Shown here: one piece after another, positions 10,862 to 23,931 of the stretch
Layout of the letters: every line of letters begins with the position of its first letter
Numbering within the stretch: position 1 is the first letter of the stretch
DNA from: Hevea brasiliensis
Taxonomy: Eukaryota; Streptophyta; Magnoliopsida; Malpighiales; Euphorbiaceae
Assembly (NCBI RefSeq): GCF_030052815.1
Contig: NC_079496.1
Span: 5,642,001 to 5,706,000, forward strand
DNA: 64,000 nt
Direction of reading: 5' to 3'
Position numbers and translations under genes: made by a program
Notes under the pieces: generated by a model
Told to the model about the DNA's origin: nothing
What the model saw: the letters and a program-made list of their open reading frames with translations, nothing else
Database searches by the model: none

Positions 10862-12172
10862 CATTAATTGGCATAAGCTTTTAAACATGCAGGAGAGTCA
10901 TCATCGGCTCGAATTTCAGCATGTGAACAACAATGTCATGAAAAATTAAAGAGGGCAAGAGAGTAAAATGCTGAAAACCTTTACAGCTGACAATTTTAGC
11001 ATTTTCATTTAATATTTATACAAGTTTTTTCTTAACAAGTAAAATTTTATGCTTATTAAAAAAAATAAAATTTTATTAATTAAAATATTCATAAAAAATT
11101 TATTATTTGTCAACCACAGAACAACTGGTCATCAAATCGTCCCCAAAACACTGTATCTAATATCACATGGTGAGAAAAAAACCTGGAGTAAAATTGGTAC
11201 ACAGCAAGTCCAAAACATAAAGAACAAAAACAAAATCATAAAATAACAGCTGAAACCGAAAGAAATAGCACAAAACAAAGCAGTTGCCACAGGCACTAGA
11301 TACACGAGGCTTGCACTTATACAAGCTTTTGATTAATATATGCGGAGAAAATTGATCGGATCTAATTCTTTCTTAAAAGCAATTTTAAAAAAAAGAAGAT
11401 TTATTCAAGTCTTATATATAAATCTTATCAATTTTGTATATAAATTTTATGCACAGTATAAATATCTTATCTCAAACTAATATGAAATAATGCGTCCTTT
11501 CAATGTCCAAACATAAACATTTGAAATAAACATATTAATGGTTGATCCAATATTAAAATAAAGTAGCCTAATTTCACCTAAAATTTAGCTCAAAGAAAAG
11601 AGATTTACTCAAATCTTATAAATAATATAAATACCTCGTCTCAAATCAACATAACACAATTTAAATAAAATAAAGTTACGTTCTGCATTTAGCTTTCATG
11701 AATGATAAGCTTTTTAGATTAAAATTAACTTAAAAAAGGAAACAGATCTAAAGAAATCTCAGCAGCTAACAAACCATTTATCAGTTGGTGGCCAAAAATG
11801 GGCAATAATTATGTCAGTATTTGTAATCTTGTGTATATATAGTCATCTTTGCAAGGCATTTGAGACGAGCTAGTGTAGAGCACAACAAATCAAGTGAGCG
11901 AGTTTTGCTCTGCGAAGTGTGTGAGTGAGGGGTTGAGTGGTGTAGCGCTCTAAATATTGTCAGTGTGCATGTGTGTGTATATATATATATATATTCTCAT
12001 TAAGTGTTGAGTTTTAGTTTTACTTTGAGCTTCTTATTTTTGGCTTCTATTTTTTGCAACAAATTACAAGTCATATAGAGACGATTATGTTATTTTTAGT
12101 GTAAAGAAAAGAGGGGACTATTTAATTAACTTTTGATATTTGATTCTGCTTTTCTGTTATACAGTTCTTATA
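10862..12172 (+). promoter_or_regulatory. Upstream region and 5' leader of ODD-3 (duplicated upstream of ODD-4)
   Basis: The stretch starting TTGGCATAAGCTTTTAAACATG at 10869 recurs at about 15725. The similarity resumes at about 11755-12172 and matches 16000-16430, so the duplication carried the promoter. About 0.7 kb (roughly 11000-11740) is present here and absent from the other copy. A TATA box (TATATATAG, 11834-11842) lies about 335 bp before the ATG. The long leader ends with a splice-acceptor-like pyrimidine tract and ACAG (12161-12164) a few bases before the ATG, so a 5'UTR intron is possible. A short TA run lies at about 11977-11994. Confidence 0.65.
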
Positions 12173-13505
12173 ATGGAAATGATGGAAGGCCAAATTCTAG
12201 CAGGAAAGAAACGTGAATCTGAGTGGGAAAGTGAACTGAAGACTTTTGACGACACTAAAGCTGGCGTGAAGGGGCTTGTAGATGCTGGGGTGACCAAAAT
12301 CCCACGCATATTTATTCATCAGGATCTGTTTGCTAAGCCTGATGATACGTCAGGTTCCGATGAACCCAACTTCAGTATTCCTGTCATAGACCTTCAGGGC
12401 TGCGATATGGATCCAAGCCTTCAGGCTGACATCATTACACAACTTAGAATTGCCTGTGAGAAGTGGGGTTTCTTTCAGCTGGTTAATCACGGAATCCCAA
12501 TGAGCATTTTGGAGGAGATAATTAATGGGATACGTAGATTTCATTACCAAGGAGTTAATGAGAAAAAACAGTTCTATTCTCGTGATTACACGAGAAAAGT
12601 GCTGTACAATTCCAATTTTGATTTGTATCAGGCACCAGCAGCTAGTTGGAGGGATACTTTAACCTGTGTTCTGGCACCTAATCCTCCAAATTCTGAGGAA
12701 TTGCCTTCAATATGCAGGCAAGTTAAAACACCATCATCATCAGCATTTTCTTCTCAAAATTTCCCTGTGTTTCCTTAATTTGTTTTGAGAAATAACAAGC
12801 CATATATTAATGTTACCAAGATTAATGAATGATTTATATGCAGGGATATAATTATTGATTACACCAGCAGAATTATGGGAATAGGAGTTACTCTTTTCCA
12901 GTTGTTAGCAGAATCTCTGGGGCTGAAGCCCAATCACCTGATAGACACGGGTTGCGCAGAAGGACTTTATCTCCTTGGTCATTGCTACCCAGCATGTCCT
13001 GAGCCAGAATTGACTATGGGCTGCACGAAACATGCTGACAGTAGCTTCCTGACTTTACTTCTACAGGACCAAATCGGTGGCCTCCAAGTCCTCCACAAAA
13101 ATCGATGGGTCGATGTTGCCTCAATACCTGGAGCTCTAGTGGTAAATGCGGGAGATTTGTTACAGGCAAGTCCATTTCACATCAAGCTTGTTTATATTAT
13201 ATGGAACCAATTCCATCAACTTTATTAGATTTCTTCGTGCCTTTGTGCAGCTGATCTCCAACCGTAAATTTATTAGCATCGAGCACAGGGTGGTAGCCAA
13301 AAATGTTGGTCCAAGAATTTCAGTGTCATGTTTTTTCAGGCAACATCTTTGGCCAGAATCATCAAGGGTGTACGGCCCTATAAAGGAGCTGCTATCAGAA
13401 GAAAACCCTCCAGTCTACCTGGAAACCACCGTGAAGGACTTGATACAACTCAAACACTTGAAAGGAAATGATGGGGTTTCCAGACTGGAACATTTAAAGC
13501 TGTGA
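12173..13505 (+). CDS. ODD-3: intact 2-oxoglutarate/Fe(II) dioxygenase, ACC oxidase homolog-like
   Basis: Exons 12173-12717, 12844-13165 and 13251-13505 give 373 residues, normal for this family. The ATG is the first in frame after the leader and precedes the family N-terminus ([19 protein letters not shown]). The N-terminal dioxygenase domain includes [15 protein letters not shown]. The C-terminal jelly roll has the iron triad H245-x-D247 (TKHAD) and H301 (EHR), and the 2-oxoglutarate-binding R311-x-S313. These enzymes use Fe(II), O2 and 2-oxoglutarate, in the cytosol, to hydroxylate or otherwise oxidise small metabolites. Relatives of this clade include glucosinolate, benzoxazinoid and vindoline-pathway enzymes, but the substrate here is unknown. 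It is not a true ACC oxidase. Both introns appear to start GC (GCAAGT) rather than GT. ODD-4 is its decayed duplicate. Confidence 0.93.
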
Positions 13506-15719
13506 AATTGGCCAGTATTCTGTGCCGTATTATGTTATTATAATCAATGATTATAACGGGTGAGTTAACGATCGTAAGTGAGTGTCTGGTGAATAATTGA
13601 GAGTATGTGTCGTATGAGTGTGATAAGAGTGGATGGTTCTCCATACTTTCTTAAGAGAGGTTGTGTGTATGTTTGCGTACGAGCAAGGAGGACGAATAAA
13701 AGTGAAATATTAAAAAATTTAACTGCGTGCGAGTGTAATTTCATAATTTAATAAAATAATTTTTTTTAATTTCTTCTTTTTACTCTATCAAATCAATAAA
13801 CTTGAGGGGTGAACTGTGGCTTTGTATAATTTAAATGGTGTTTGATTTGCATTATAAATAAGAAAATGAAGTTATAAATAAATTAATAGTTTATTTGATT
13901 AATAAATTAAAATTATTTAAAATAAATAAAAAAAATAATTAGTAAAATATTTTTATTTATAATTTATCTATTTATTTTTAAAATTATTTTTTAATTAAGT
14001 AAAAAATTACATTATTTTAATAACTTATAAAAATATGATATTACTTTTATTTTAAAAATTATAATACTTAATTATATATTATTTTTAATAATTTTGACAT
14101 AATAAATTATTTTTAAGTATATTTTTAATCAAATATTTGAACTATTTAAAAATTACTTTTAATTAATTTAATCAATCAATTAGTTATTTTTAAAATAAAT
14201 TTTAAATTAAAAAATAAAAATAAGTAGTGAAACTATACTTTCTCAATATCCCCGTCAACTTTTACTTGCTAAGAATATTTGTTGTACGTATATCATTTTT
14301 TATATTCATATAAAACTTATTTTTTTATATAAAAAAATTATTTTTATGTATATTGAAAATATTTTATAACCTTCCTAGAGAGAGAGAGCAGTGTTACCAT
14401 TAATTTCAGATGCATGTTGACAGGATTTTGTTATTGACGTTTGTGTCATACGTGTCTGAGCAATGCGTCTAAAAAAACTAAGGGTATTGTAAATGTCATA
14501 CTCGAATTTATAATTTATTAGGTGTAATGCTGAATAAATAATTTAAATTTATTGAGATAATTTTACTAATTATATTAAACTTATTTTTTTATTAAATTAT
14601 AATAACTTGATACTGTTTTTTTTTATAAGCAATAACTTAATAATGTTAAAAAAATATTATAAAAAGATTTTTCAAATATACATTAAGTCATTAACATATG
14701 AAATTTAAAATTAAAAATTTATATAAGCAATTTATTATAAAAAAATATTCAGCTTATATTTTAGTTTGGTCATTTAAAAATTAGAAATTAAAATAAATTA
14801 TAAAATATTTTTTTTTATTTTGATAAATTAAATAAATTGTTTAAAAAACTAAGTTAAATTATCAAAATTAATTTTGTTTGATTTAAAATTTTAAATCAAA
14901 TAATACGTATCCTTAATTATAAATTAGCAATTACCAATATTTTGGTTTCGTTTGATTGAGGTAAGTAGATTAAAAAAATAGAATATTTTTAGAGAATATA
15001 AAAAGAATTTCTTATTTGATTGCATTGTAGAATAAACTTATAAAAAAATAAGTTATTCTACTTTTTTATGAGCGATTTGATAAGTTATTCTTTTCTAATA
15101 AAGTGTAATTTAATTTATTAACTTGTTTTTAATTTTTTACTTTTAAATTATATTAAAATATTATTATCTTTTATAATTTAATATCAAATTTATTTTTTTA
15201 AAAAATTAATTTATATATTAAATACATTTATATCATACATTATAAAAAGTAAGTTTTTCAAAGTACACTTTTTAGAAAGTAAACTTTTAAGGCTCCATTT
15301 GTTTTTGCAGGTGAAAAATATTTTCCAGCTTTTTAGAATTCTATCAGTTAATAATAAAATTCAAAATAAAAAAAATAAAAAAATCAAATTCAAGATATTT
15401 GTATTTTATATATGGTTTAAAAAGCGAAGGAAGACAGATTTTAATTGAAAAAAATAGTCATGTAAGACGGTGTTTATTTATTTATTTATTTTTCCAATTT
15501 TTAGCTTTTATAATATAAGTTATTGAAAGTTGATTGAAACTTGGCTATGGCGACGTTTGATTGTGCATGTGAGCGTTTGCGCTAGCGCTCTTGCCAGGCA
15601 CGTATCAAAGAGTTCAGTGAGAAGGGTTCACAAAATAATGCCACATCCTCGTGATTACTGAAACGTAATCACAAACCATTAGCAGAAGAAAAAGCCCACC
15701 CCACTGAAGTTTATCTTCT
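13506..15719. other. Intergenic spacer, A+T-rich
   Basis: Positions 13506-13720 are the ODD-3 3' flank, whose TGAATAATTGAGAGTATG stretch recurs after ODD-4. The rest is AT-rich with no gene. A GGCTCCATTTGTTTTTGCAG motif at about 15291 recalls plant MITE ends, but no partner was found. Near 15535, GAAACTTGGCTATGGCGACG resembles the bases just after the ODD-2 stop codon, too short to call a relic. Confidence 0.6.
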
Positions 15720-16430
15720 TGCCAATTGGCACAAGTTTTTAAACATGCCGGAGAGTCACTGTCGGCTAGAATTTTAGCATGTGAACTTCATATTAAAGCT
15801 GAAAGAAATTTTATGAACATTCAAGCTGGCAAACAATGTCATGAAAAATTAAAGAGAGCAAGAGACGAAAACAATGCTGGAAAAGGATTTCAGCATTTTC
15901 ATTCATAAGTGATAATTTATACGAACTTATGATAAATACATGATCAAACAAAATAAAGAAGTACATACTACATTGAACAAAAAAAGAAACAAATCATGAG
16001 AAATCAAAGCACCTAACAAACAATTTATCAGTTTGTGGCCAAAAATCGGCAATAATTATGCCAGTGTCTTGTGTATAAATAGTCATCCTGCATGGCAGTT
16101 GAGACAAGCTAGCGTAGAGCACAACAAATCAAGTGATCGAGTTATACTGCGTGAAGTGTGTGAGTGAGTGGTGCCAAGTGAGTGCTTGAGTGGTGTAGTG
16201 CTCTAATAATTGTGAGTGTGTACGTGCATATACATGTGTAAAAATAATTTTTTTCTTATTGAGTTCTGAGTTTTAGTTTTATTTTCAGCTTCTTATTGTT
16301 GGCGTCAATTTTTTTGCAACAAATTATAAGTCATATGGTGACGATTGTGTTATTTCTAGTTTAAAGAAGGGGGGACTCTTTAATTATCTTTTGATATTTG
16401 AATCTGCTTTTCTGTTACACAGTGCTTATA
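15720..16430 (+). promoter_or_regulatory. Duplicated promoter and leader of ODD-4
   Basis: Similar to the ODD-3 upstream region: AACATGCCGGAGAGTCACTG, then a TATA box (GTATAAATAG, about 16073-16082), GTAGAGCACAACAAATCAAG, and the same acceptor-like end (TTACACAG) just before the ATG. It lacks the ~0.7 kb internal segment present in the ODD-3 copy. The promoter looks intact although the gene is dead, so transcription is conceivable. Confidence 0.65.
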
Positions 16431-16770
16431 ATGGAAATGATGGAAAGCCAAATTCTAGCAGGAAAGAAATATGATTCTGATTGGGAAAGTGAACCGAAGG
16501 CTTTTGACGACACCAAAGTTGGCGTAAAGGGGCTTGTAGATGCTGGGGTGACCAAAATTCCACGCATATTCATTCATCAGTAGCTAGTTGCCAAGATTGA
16601 TGGTAACGTCAGGTTCCGATGAACCCAACTTCATTATTCCTGTCATAGAGGCTGCAATATGGATCCAAGTCTCAGGACTAACATCATTGCACAACTTAAA
16701 ATTGCTTGTGAGATCTTTCAGCTGGTAATCATGGAATCCCAATGAGCATTTTGGAGGAGATAATTAAGGG

Positions 16771-17203
16771 TGTTATTTTTGTGGCTTTGAATTTTGGATA
16801 TCTTTTCCATGGATCCGAATTGTGACCCGACCCGAAGTGAAATCTGTGATTGTAGCGGAGGGCATCGGCCGATAGGCTCGGGCTCTAAGCCCACCACTAA
16901 TCTCCTTTGGGGTGCGAGGGTAACGCCTCCGTGGTATGGACCAGTATAAATATTGTAATATTTTACCCTTTGCGGTAGAGCTATGAGATATTCGTGAAAT
17001 ATACTAGGATTAGGGTTTGAGAGTTCTACTTGATTGTATCTTGCTCTTTTCATCATAGTGGAACTTTTTTCTCTTGTCTTGCCTGTGGACATAGACCTTA
17101 CGGTTGAATCACATTAAATCCTATGTTATTCTTCTTATCTTTTCAATACTGTGTGATTGTGAGATTTGTGTGTGTTCCTTAGATTTGCGTGCTTATTATA
17201 ACA
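16771..17203 (+). repeat. 5' LTR of the Copia element
   Basis: 433 bp, TG...CA, immediately followed by the tRNA-Met-type primer-binding site. It carries segments missing from the 3' LTR (GGGCTCTAAGCCCACCAC region). Confidence 0.93.
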
Positions 17204-17245
17204 AACTGGTATCAGAGCTTTGTGCCCAAAACCTAGGGTTTATAG

Positions 17246-20200
17246 ATGGCATCATCTTCAATGAAGTATGAGATGGAGAAGTTTGATGGTGGATTGAGTT
17301 TCAGTCTATGGAAGATTAAAATTAAATCTTTCTTAATTCTACAAGGTCTATGAAAGGCAATCGAGGATAATTTTCCAGAAGGTATGAAAGAGGTGGAGAA
17401 GGCTGATCTAAAGGAGAGAGCCTTGAGTGTGATTTTCATGAGCGTAACTGATAATGTCCCACTCGAGATTGCTGGTGAAAGCTCACATCTGTGGCATGGA
17501 AGAAATTAAAGGAGTTGTACTCTGCCAAATCATTGACCAACCGCCTGTATCTAAAGAAAAGGGTTTACAATCTAAGAATGAGCGAAGGTACGTCCATTAA
17601 AGAACATCTGGATGAATTCATCATTATGGACCTGAAGAATATTGATATTGAGATTGATAGTGAGGATCAGGTCCTTATTGTGTTATGTTTTTTGCCACCC
17701 TCCTATAAAACTTTTATTGATACTTTGTTGTATGAGAAAGACATATTTCACTAGACGATGTTAGTAATTCTCTAAAATCAAAGGAGTTGAAAAAGAAATT
17801 TCCAGATAATAGAGAAAGATTTGAGGGGGAAGGTTTATTGAGCAGGGGAAGAACATATTCAAGGGAGGGTTCTTCTAGCATCAAGAAATCTAAGGCCAGA
17901 TCTAAGTCAAGAATGAAAAAGGCCAACTGTTTTGAGTGCGGGGAGCAAGGTCACTATTGGAGAGACCGTCCCAAGTTGAAAAATAAAAAGGGAAAGCAAT
18001 CAAAAAGTTCTGCGAATGTGGTTGATAGTTTTATTGATTCTGATGGTGATGACAGTGCTGGAGAAATTTTATCCGTGAGTTCAGATCATGGACAAAATTC
18101 CTGGATTCTTGATACTGGTGCTACTTATAACATGTGTCCAAACAGAAATTGGTTTGTCACTTACAAACAGATGAGTGGCAAGGTGTTTCTGGGCAATGAT
18201 CGTGTGTTATCTGTTAAAGGAATTGGTAACATCAAATTGAGGATGTTTGATGGCGTTGTCAGAACTATAGAGTGTTGGCATGTTCCAGGACTAAAGAGGA
18301 ACCTGATTTCTCTTGGGACACTTGACTCTCATGGATTTAGATACCATGCAGAGAATGGAGTTCTCAAAGTGTGCAAGGGCTCTATGGTACTCATGAAGAG
18401 CAGTTTGATTTCAGGATTGCATTTTCTTCAGGGCAGTATAGTTTTAGGGGAAGCTGCAGTAGCATCCGGAAGTAATAATTAGAATCAGACTCAATTGTAG
18501 CATATGCATCTTGGTCATATGAGTGAAAGAGGATTATCTGTGTTAAGCAAGCAGGATTTATTGGACAGGCAGAAAACAAAATCTATGGATTTTTTTGAAC
18601 ACTGTGTGTTTGACAAACAGACTAAGGTGAAGTTCGATAAAAGGGCAGTGTGCAAGACCAGAGGAACGGTAGATTATATCCACTCAGATCTATGGGGTCC
18701 TAACAAAATTCCTTCCAAGAGCCGTGCCAGGTACTTTATGACCTTGATTGATGATTACTCTCGGATGGTGTGAGTGTATTTTTTGAAAACAAAAGATGAG
18801 GCATTTTCAACCTTTGTAAAGTGAAAGACGATGATTGAGAAGCAGACAGAAAAGAAGGTCAAGCGTCTTAGAACTGATAACGGGTTGGAATTTTACAATC
18901 GTGAGTTCGATGTATTCTGCAGTAATGAAGGTATAGTAAGACATTGCACTTATACAAGGACACCACAACAGAATGGTATTGCAGAACTCATGAACAGAAC
19001 GCTTTGTGACAAAGCACGAAGCATGCTCGCACATTCAGGATTGGGAAAGGATTTCTGGGCTGAAGCAATTAATACAACCTGTTTCTTGGTTAATAGATCT
19101 CCATCTACAATTATTGAGTGCAAAACTCCTTTTGAGATTTGGTCTGATTCACCTGCTGATTACTCTCAACTGAGAGTATTTGGTTGTCCTGCTTATGCTC
19201 ATGTGAGATGGTAAGCTTGAGCCGAGGGCAAGAAAATGCATATTTCTAGGGTATGCATCTGGAGTGAAAGGCTACAGGTTGTGGTGCAATGATCCAAAGT
19301 CTCTAGGATTCATTATCAGCAGGGATGTGACATTTAATGAGTCTGTTTCATTGGATAGTCAGAAGGAGAAGTCAATAGCAGAATCAGATCACGGTGTCAG
19401 AGAACAGGTGGAGCTTGATATTGATATTTCAGCAGTTCAGTCTAGTGATTCAAAGGATGAGGTGCAAGATCCTAATCAACAAGAGGATGCACCTGAGCAA
19501 CAGCAATAGGAACCATATAGCGTTGCAACTGGTAGTGAGAGAAGACATATTAGACCACCGCAGAGATATGCATATGCAGATCTAGTTGCGTTTGCCTTGT
19601 TAGTTATTGAAACAGTTGATGTGCATGAACCCAGCAATTATAGAGAAGCTATTTCTTGTTCAGATGCATATCAGTGGGTCAGTGCTATGAGTGAAGAAAT
19701 TGAATCTCTTCGCAAGAATCAGACTTGGGAGCTTGTAAAATTGCCTAAGGGACAAAAAGTGGTAGGTTGCAAATGGGTGTTTAAGAAAAAGGAAGATATT
19801 CCAGGGGTTGAAGCACCTCGATATAAGGTATAGTTGGTAGCAAAAGACTTTACTCAGAGGGAGGGGATTGACTTCAATAAAGTGTTTTCTCCAGTTGTGA
19901 AGCATAGTTCTCTCAGAATCTTACTTGCTATGGTTGCTCTTCATAATCTAGAGCTTGAGCAACTAGATGTGAAGACAGCATTTTTGCATGGTGAGTTGGA
20001 GGAGCAAATTTATATGAGTCGGACTGAGGGATTTGTCATTCCAGGTATGAAAAACCATGTTTGCTTGCTTAATAAATCTTTATATGGTCTGAAATAGTCT
20101 CCTAGGCAGTGGTACAAAAGATTTGAAACATTCATGGTTCGTAATGACTTTAATTGTAGTTCATATGATAATTATGTGTATCATAAGAAACTTTCATATG

Positions 20201-21194
20201 ATTCCTTTATTTATTTGCTGTTGTATGTAGATGATATCCTTATTGCTGCTAAAAGCATGTCACAAATTAACATTCTGAAAAAGTAGTTGAGTGATGAGTT
20301 TTAGATAAAGGATTTGGGTGCTGCAAAGAAGATATTGGAAATGGAAATTACTAGGGATAGAAGTGTTGGGAAGTTTTTCTTGTCTCAACAGGCCTCTGTT
20401 GGGAAAGTGCTTAAGCGTTTCAATATGAATAATGCTAAGCCTGTGACTGTTCTGTTTACTACCCATTTCAAGTTATCTGCAGACATGTCACCAAAAATAG
20501 ATGAGGAGATGGAGCACATGTCTAGTGTTCTCTATTCGAGTGCTGTTGGTAGCATCATATATGCTATGGTATGCACCCGACCTGACATTTCACATGCAGT
20601 TAGTGTTGTGAGTAGATACATGGCATGCCCTGGGAAAGAGCATTGGCAGGTAGTGAAATGGATTTTGAGGTATTTGAAGGGTACTACAGATATTGATCTG
20701 ACATTTGACAGGGCTAAGATGAGTGATTCAGTTGTTGGCTATGTGAATTCAGATTTTACAGGGACTTAGACAAGAGTAGATCTTTGACAGGTTATTTGTT
20801 TACTCTTTCTGGAAGTGCTATCAGTTGGAAGGCAACATTGCAAGCTACAGTTGCTTTGTCTACCACAGAGGCTGAATATATGGCCTTAGCAGAGGCAGTA
20901 AAGGAAGTTTTATGGTTACAAGATTTGGTGGGTGATCTTGGGCTGATACAGAATAAGGCAAAGATATTTTGTGACAGCCAGAGTGCAATACATCTCATAA
21001 AGAATCAGATGTACCATGAGCAAACTAAGTACATTGATGTCAGACACTTCATTCGGGACATTGTATCTCAGGGGAATGTAGTTGTGCAGAAAGTCTCTAC
21101 ACATGATAATCTAGCAGATATAATGACCAAGGGAGTCCCAGTCAGCAAGTTTAGGCATTGCCTAGACTTGGTTGGTGTTTGTAGTGCTCAGTAA
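17246..21194 (+). pseudogene. Copia gag-pol polyprotein remnant
   Basis: ATG at 17246 opens gag (MASSSMKYEMEKFDGG), stopped by TGA at 17351-17353 and shifted near 17490. A CCHC zinc knuckle at about 17929-17975 has its last cysteine replaced by arginine (ECGEQGHYWRDRP). The protease motif WILDTGATYNMCP lies at about 18100. Integrase D,D,E positions are visible in HSDLWGP, RTDNGLEF and QQNGIAELMNR (about 18680-18995). RT has QLDVKTAFLHGELEEQIYM and YVDDILIAA (about 19960-20245). RNase H includes STTEAEYMALAEAVKEVLWL (about 20860) and the frame ends VGVCSAQ-stop at 21194. Stops fall near 18481, 18772, 18822, 19508, 19831, 20095 and 20284. It cannot encode an active polyprotein. Confidence 0.93.
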
Positions 21195-21279
21195 TGCCCT
21201 TGCGAGGACATATGGCAGGACAGAGTGTTTTGTGGTTATTTTGTTGATGATAGTAGAAATTCAAGCCAAGGGGAAAAAT

Positions 21280-21681
21280 TATTATTTTTGTGGCTTTAAA
21301 TTTTGAATATGTTTTCTATGGACCCGAATTTGTGACCCGACCCGAAAGTAAAACGCTGCGACCCGATTAGGATAAAAAGTGAAATTTGTGATGGTAGCTG
21401 AGGGCACGGGCCAATAGGGTTTGAGAGTTCTGTAATATTCTGCCCTTTGCGGCAAAGTTGTGAGATATTCGAGAAATACACTGGGGTTAGGGTTTGAGAG
21501 TTCTGATTGATTGTATCTTGTTTTTTTCATCATAGTGGAACTTTTTTTCTCTTATTTTACCCGTGGACATAGACCTTACAGTTGAACTACGTTAAATCCT
21601 GTGTTATTCTTCTTCTCTTTTCAATTCTGTGTAATTATGTGATTTGTATGTGTGCCTTAAATTTGCGTGTTTGTTATAACA
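21280..21681 (+). repeat. 3' LTR of the Copia element
   Basis: 402 bp, aligned with 16771-17203 but with a mutated first dinucleotide and several indels. Its end GTTATAACA is followed by target duplication AAGGG and the rest of ODD-4 exon 1. Confidence 0.92.
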
Positions 21682-22284
21682 AAGGGGATATGTAGGTTTC
21701 ATTACCAAGAAGTTGATTTGAAAAAATAGTTCTATTCTCGCGATTACACGAGAAAAGTGCTGTACAATTCCAATTTTGATTGTATCAGGCACCAGCAGCT
21801 AGTTGGGAGGGATACTTTAAACTGTGTTCTGGCACCTAATCCTCCAAATTCTGAAGAATTGCCTTCAATATGCAAGCAAGTTAAAAAACCATCATCATCA
21901 GCATTTTCTTCTCAAAATTTCCTTGTGTTTCTTTTATTTGTTTCAGAAATAACAAGCCCGATAATTAATGGTACCAAGATTAATGAATGATTTATATGCA
22001 GGGATATAATTATTGATTACACCAGTAGAATTATGGGAATCGGAGTTATTCTTTTCCAGTTGTTAGTAGAATCTCTCGGGCTGAAGCCCAATCACCTGAT
22101 AGACATGGGCTGCGTAGAAGGACTTTATCTCCTTGGTCATTGATACCCAGCATGTCCTGAGCCAGAATTGACTATGGGCTGCCCGAAACAGGCTGACAGT
22201 AGCTTCCTGACTTTACTTCTACAAGACCAAATCGGTTGCTCCCAAGTCCTCCACGAAAATCGATGGGTCGATGTTACCTCAATG

Positions 22285-23915
22285 TGATGTGTTCCAACCG
22301 CAAGTGCACGGGTCGTTCAAGTAGTATAGAAAAAGATATCGTTCCCACGAGGAGTTGTGTTAATGATTGAATTTTTGATATAAAATAAAATATGTTAAAA
22401 TTGTATTTTAATCAAATTAATAAAAGAAATTTAGGAATTTGAAGCATAAGGTATGAAAATGCAAAACTAAATTTAAACAATGACTAATTTAATAATTCGC
22501 AAAATAAAGAAATTGATAATAATGAAAATTAATAAAATGAGATTAAACTAAACACTCAAAAGTAAAATTCCAAGCAATAATTGATGAAAGACGATTCTGG
22601 AGTTAAGGGTTCATATTTAAGTCATTTTGGGATTTTTCCTAGCTAGCCCAATCCATGAAATTTATGGGTTTAAGGGAGATTAATTCTAAAATCCTTTGAA
22701 AACTCTTTCGAGTGAGACAAAGCGTGCCTTAATTAACTTAATCCTACTTTCGTGGAGTTAAAATTAACCAAGACCCATTGGGTTCTTTAATCAATCTATT
22801 AAAACCCTCTTAACCCTTAGTCTATTTCTAGATCTAAGTTAATTAAGTCCAATTTCTTGATTAACTATCACTTGGTTTTCTCCTTTCGGTGCTTCAACCA
22901 AGGATTAAGAACATAACTTAATGGGGCCCTTCATTAAGCATGTGAATAAGCACACAAAAAATGGATTAAACCTCATAAATTCATTAAATTGGGACTAACC
23001 CAGTTCAAATCCACAAAAATAACTAAATATTACATCCCTTACTCCAGAATCAAAGTAAAACTACTCACTACCCATAATGTTTACAATATATTCTTAGTTT
23101 GTATGGAAATAAAGCTTTAATCTAAGCTAGGAAATAAGAAACTAAACACTAGAAATGTAGGAAAAATGTAAGAAAAGAAAGAAATCTCCAAATCTGATTG
23201 GAAATGGTGTGGAAAATGATTGTGTCTCTTCAGCTGCTCCTCTTTCTCCTCTTCCTTTCCTTTTTCTGCTCCTTTTTTAGTCTTCTCCCCCTCTAAAATG
23301 GGAAATGAGACTATTTATAGCATTTTCTGACATAGAGCCCTAAAATGGTGTGTTTTAGGAGAAATTTTCTGAGAGAATCTTTTGCCAGCTCATTAATGAA
23401 ACCTTTGTGGGACTGCATAAGTGGACTGCATAAGTTATGCAGTCCCTTATCTGATTTTAAACTATTTTTGGTTCACTTATGCAAAACTGCATGACTTGGC
23501 GCATAGGTTATGCACATTTCCGTGAGATTGCATAAGGGAGGCGTGAATCTGCATAAGCTATGCACTCTCCTTATGCACAATTCGGCAGGTGTTGGAACAG
23601 TGTTTCTTCTCCTCATGCGGATATGCATAGCTTATGCGGCAAGTTATGCGCAATTTTGTCAATGCATATTTCCACTTGAAAACTTGTTTTTGACATCTTT
23701 GGCTGTAGAAGTCACTCCTAAATGGCAAAATTTCTTTTCAGTCCTTCAAAAACACCATTTTTCCTACAAAACAAAGTAAAAATTACAAATTAATCCAAAA
23801 TTGACAATTATGAAAAACTAACTAAATAACTAATGAAATTAGCTAAAAGTAACTAATAATCAAATAAAATGGCTATGAAATTAAACCTAAATGATTATGC
23901 AAAATGTATGCATCA
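22285..23915 (-). repeat. 3' LTR of the gag-protease Athila-like element
   Basis: 1631 bp. On the plus strand it begins TGATGTGTTCC and ends TGCATCA. A minus-strand TATA box (CTATAAATAG) lies at 23311-23320. GCATAAG/CTTATGC motifs cluster at 23415-23650, upstream of it in the minus-strand sense. Confidence 0.95.
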
Positions 23916-23931
23916 AATACCCCCAAACTCA
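23916..23931 (-). promoter_or_regulatory. Polypurine tract of the Athila-like element
   Basis: Read on the minus strand, GAGTTTGGGGGTATT directly precedes the 3' LTR start TGATGC. This is the expected plus-strand DNA primer. Confidence 0.85.

Larger units (their letters stand above)
16771..21681 (+). mobile_element. Complete but dead Ty1/Copia element in ODD-4 exon 1
   Basis: Target duplication AAGGG at 16766-16770 and 21682-21686. 5' LTR 16771-17203 starts TGTTATTTTTG and ends ATAACA. A primer-binding site complementary to initiator tRNA-Met (TGGTATCAGAGC) starts at 17207. A polypurine tract (CCAAGGGGAAAAA) precedes the 3' LTR 21280-21681, which starts TATTATT (TG changed to TA). The LTRs differ by many substitutions and by indels, including about 30 bp present only in the 3' LTR near 21349-21380, so this is an older insertion than the neighbouring Athila-like one. 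Domain order is gag, protease, integrase, RT, RNase H, which defines Copia. The gag start and integrase resemble the Tnt1/Tork group. Confidence 0.95.

Noticed and set aside
12140..12172. Extended N-terminus of ODD-3 starting before 12173
   Set aside because: It would need a non-ATG start; the extra residues look like intron or leader sequence, and the ODD-4 copy has the same ATG and the same upstream acceptor-like tract.
7300..15320. Motifs GGCTGCGTTTGG (about 7309) and GGCTCCATTTGTTTTTGCAG (about 15291) as MITE ends
   Set aside because: No inverted partner end or target duplication was found for either.
15535..15610. Possible seventh dioxygenase 3' end
   Set aside because: Only about 20 bp resemble the sequence after the ODD-2 stop codon and no coding similarity precedes it.
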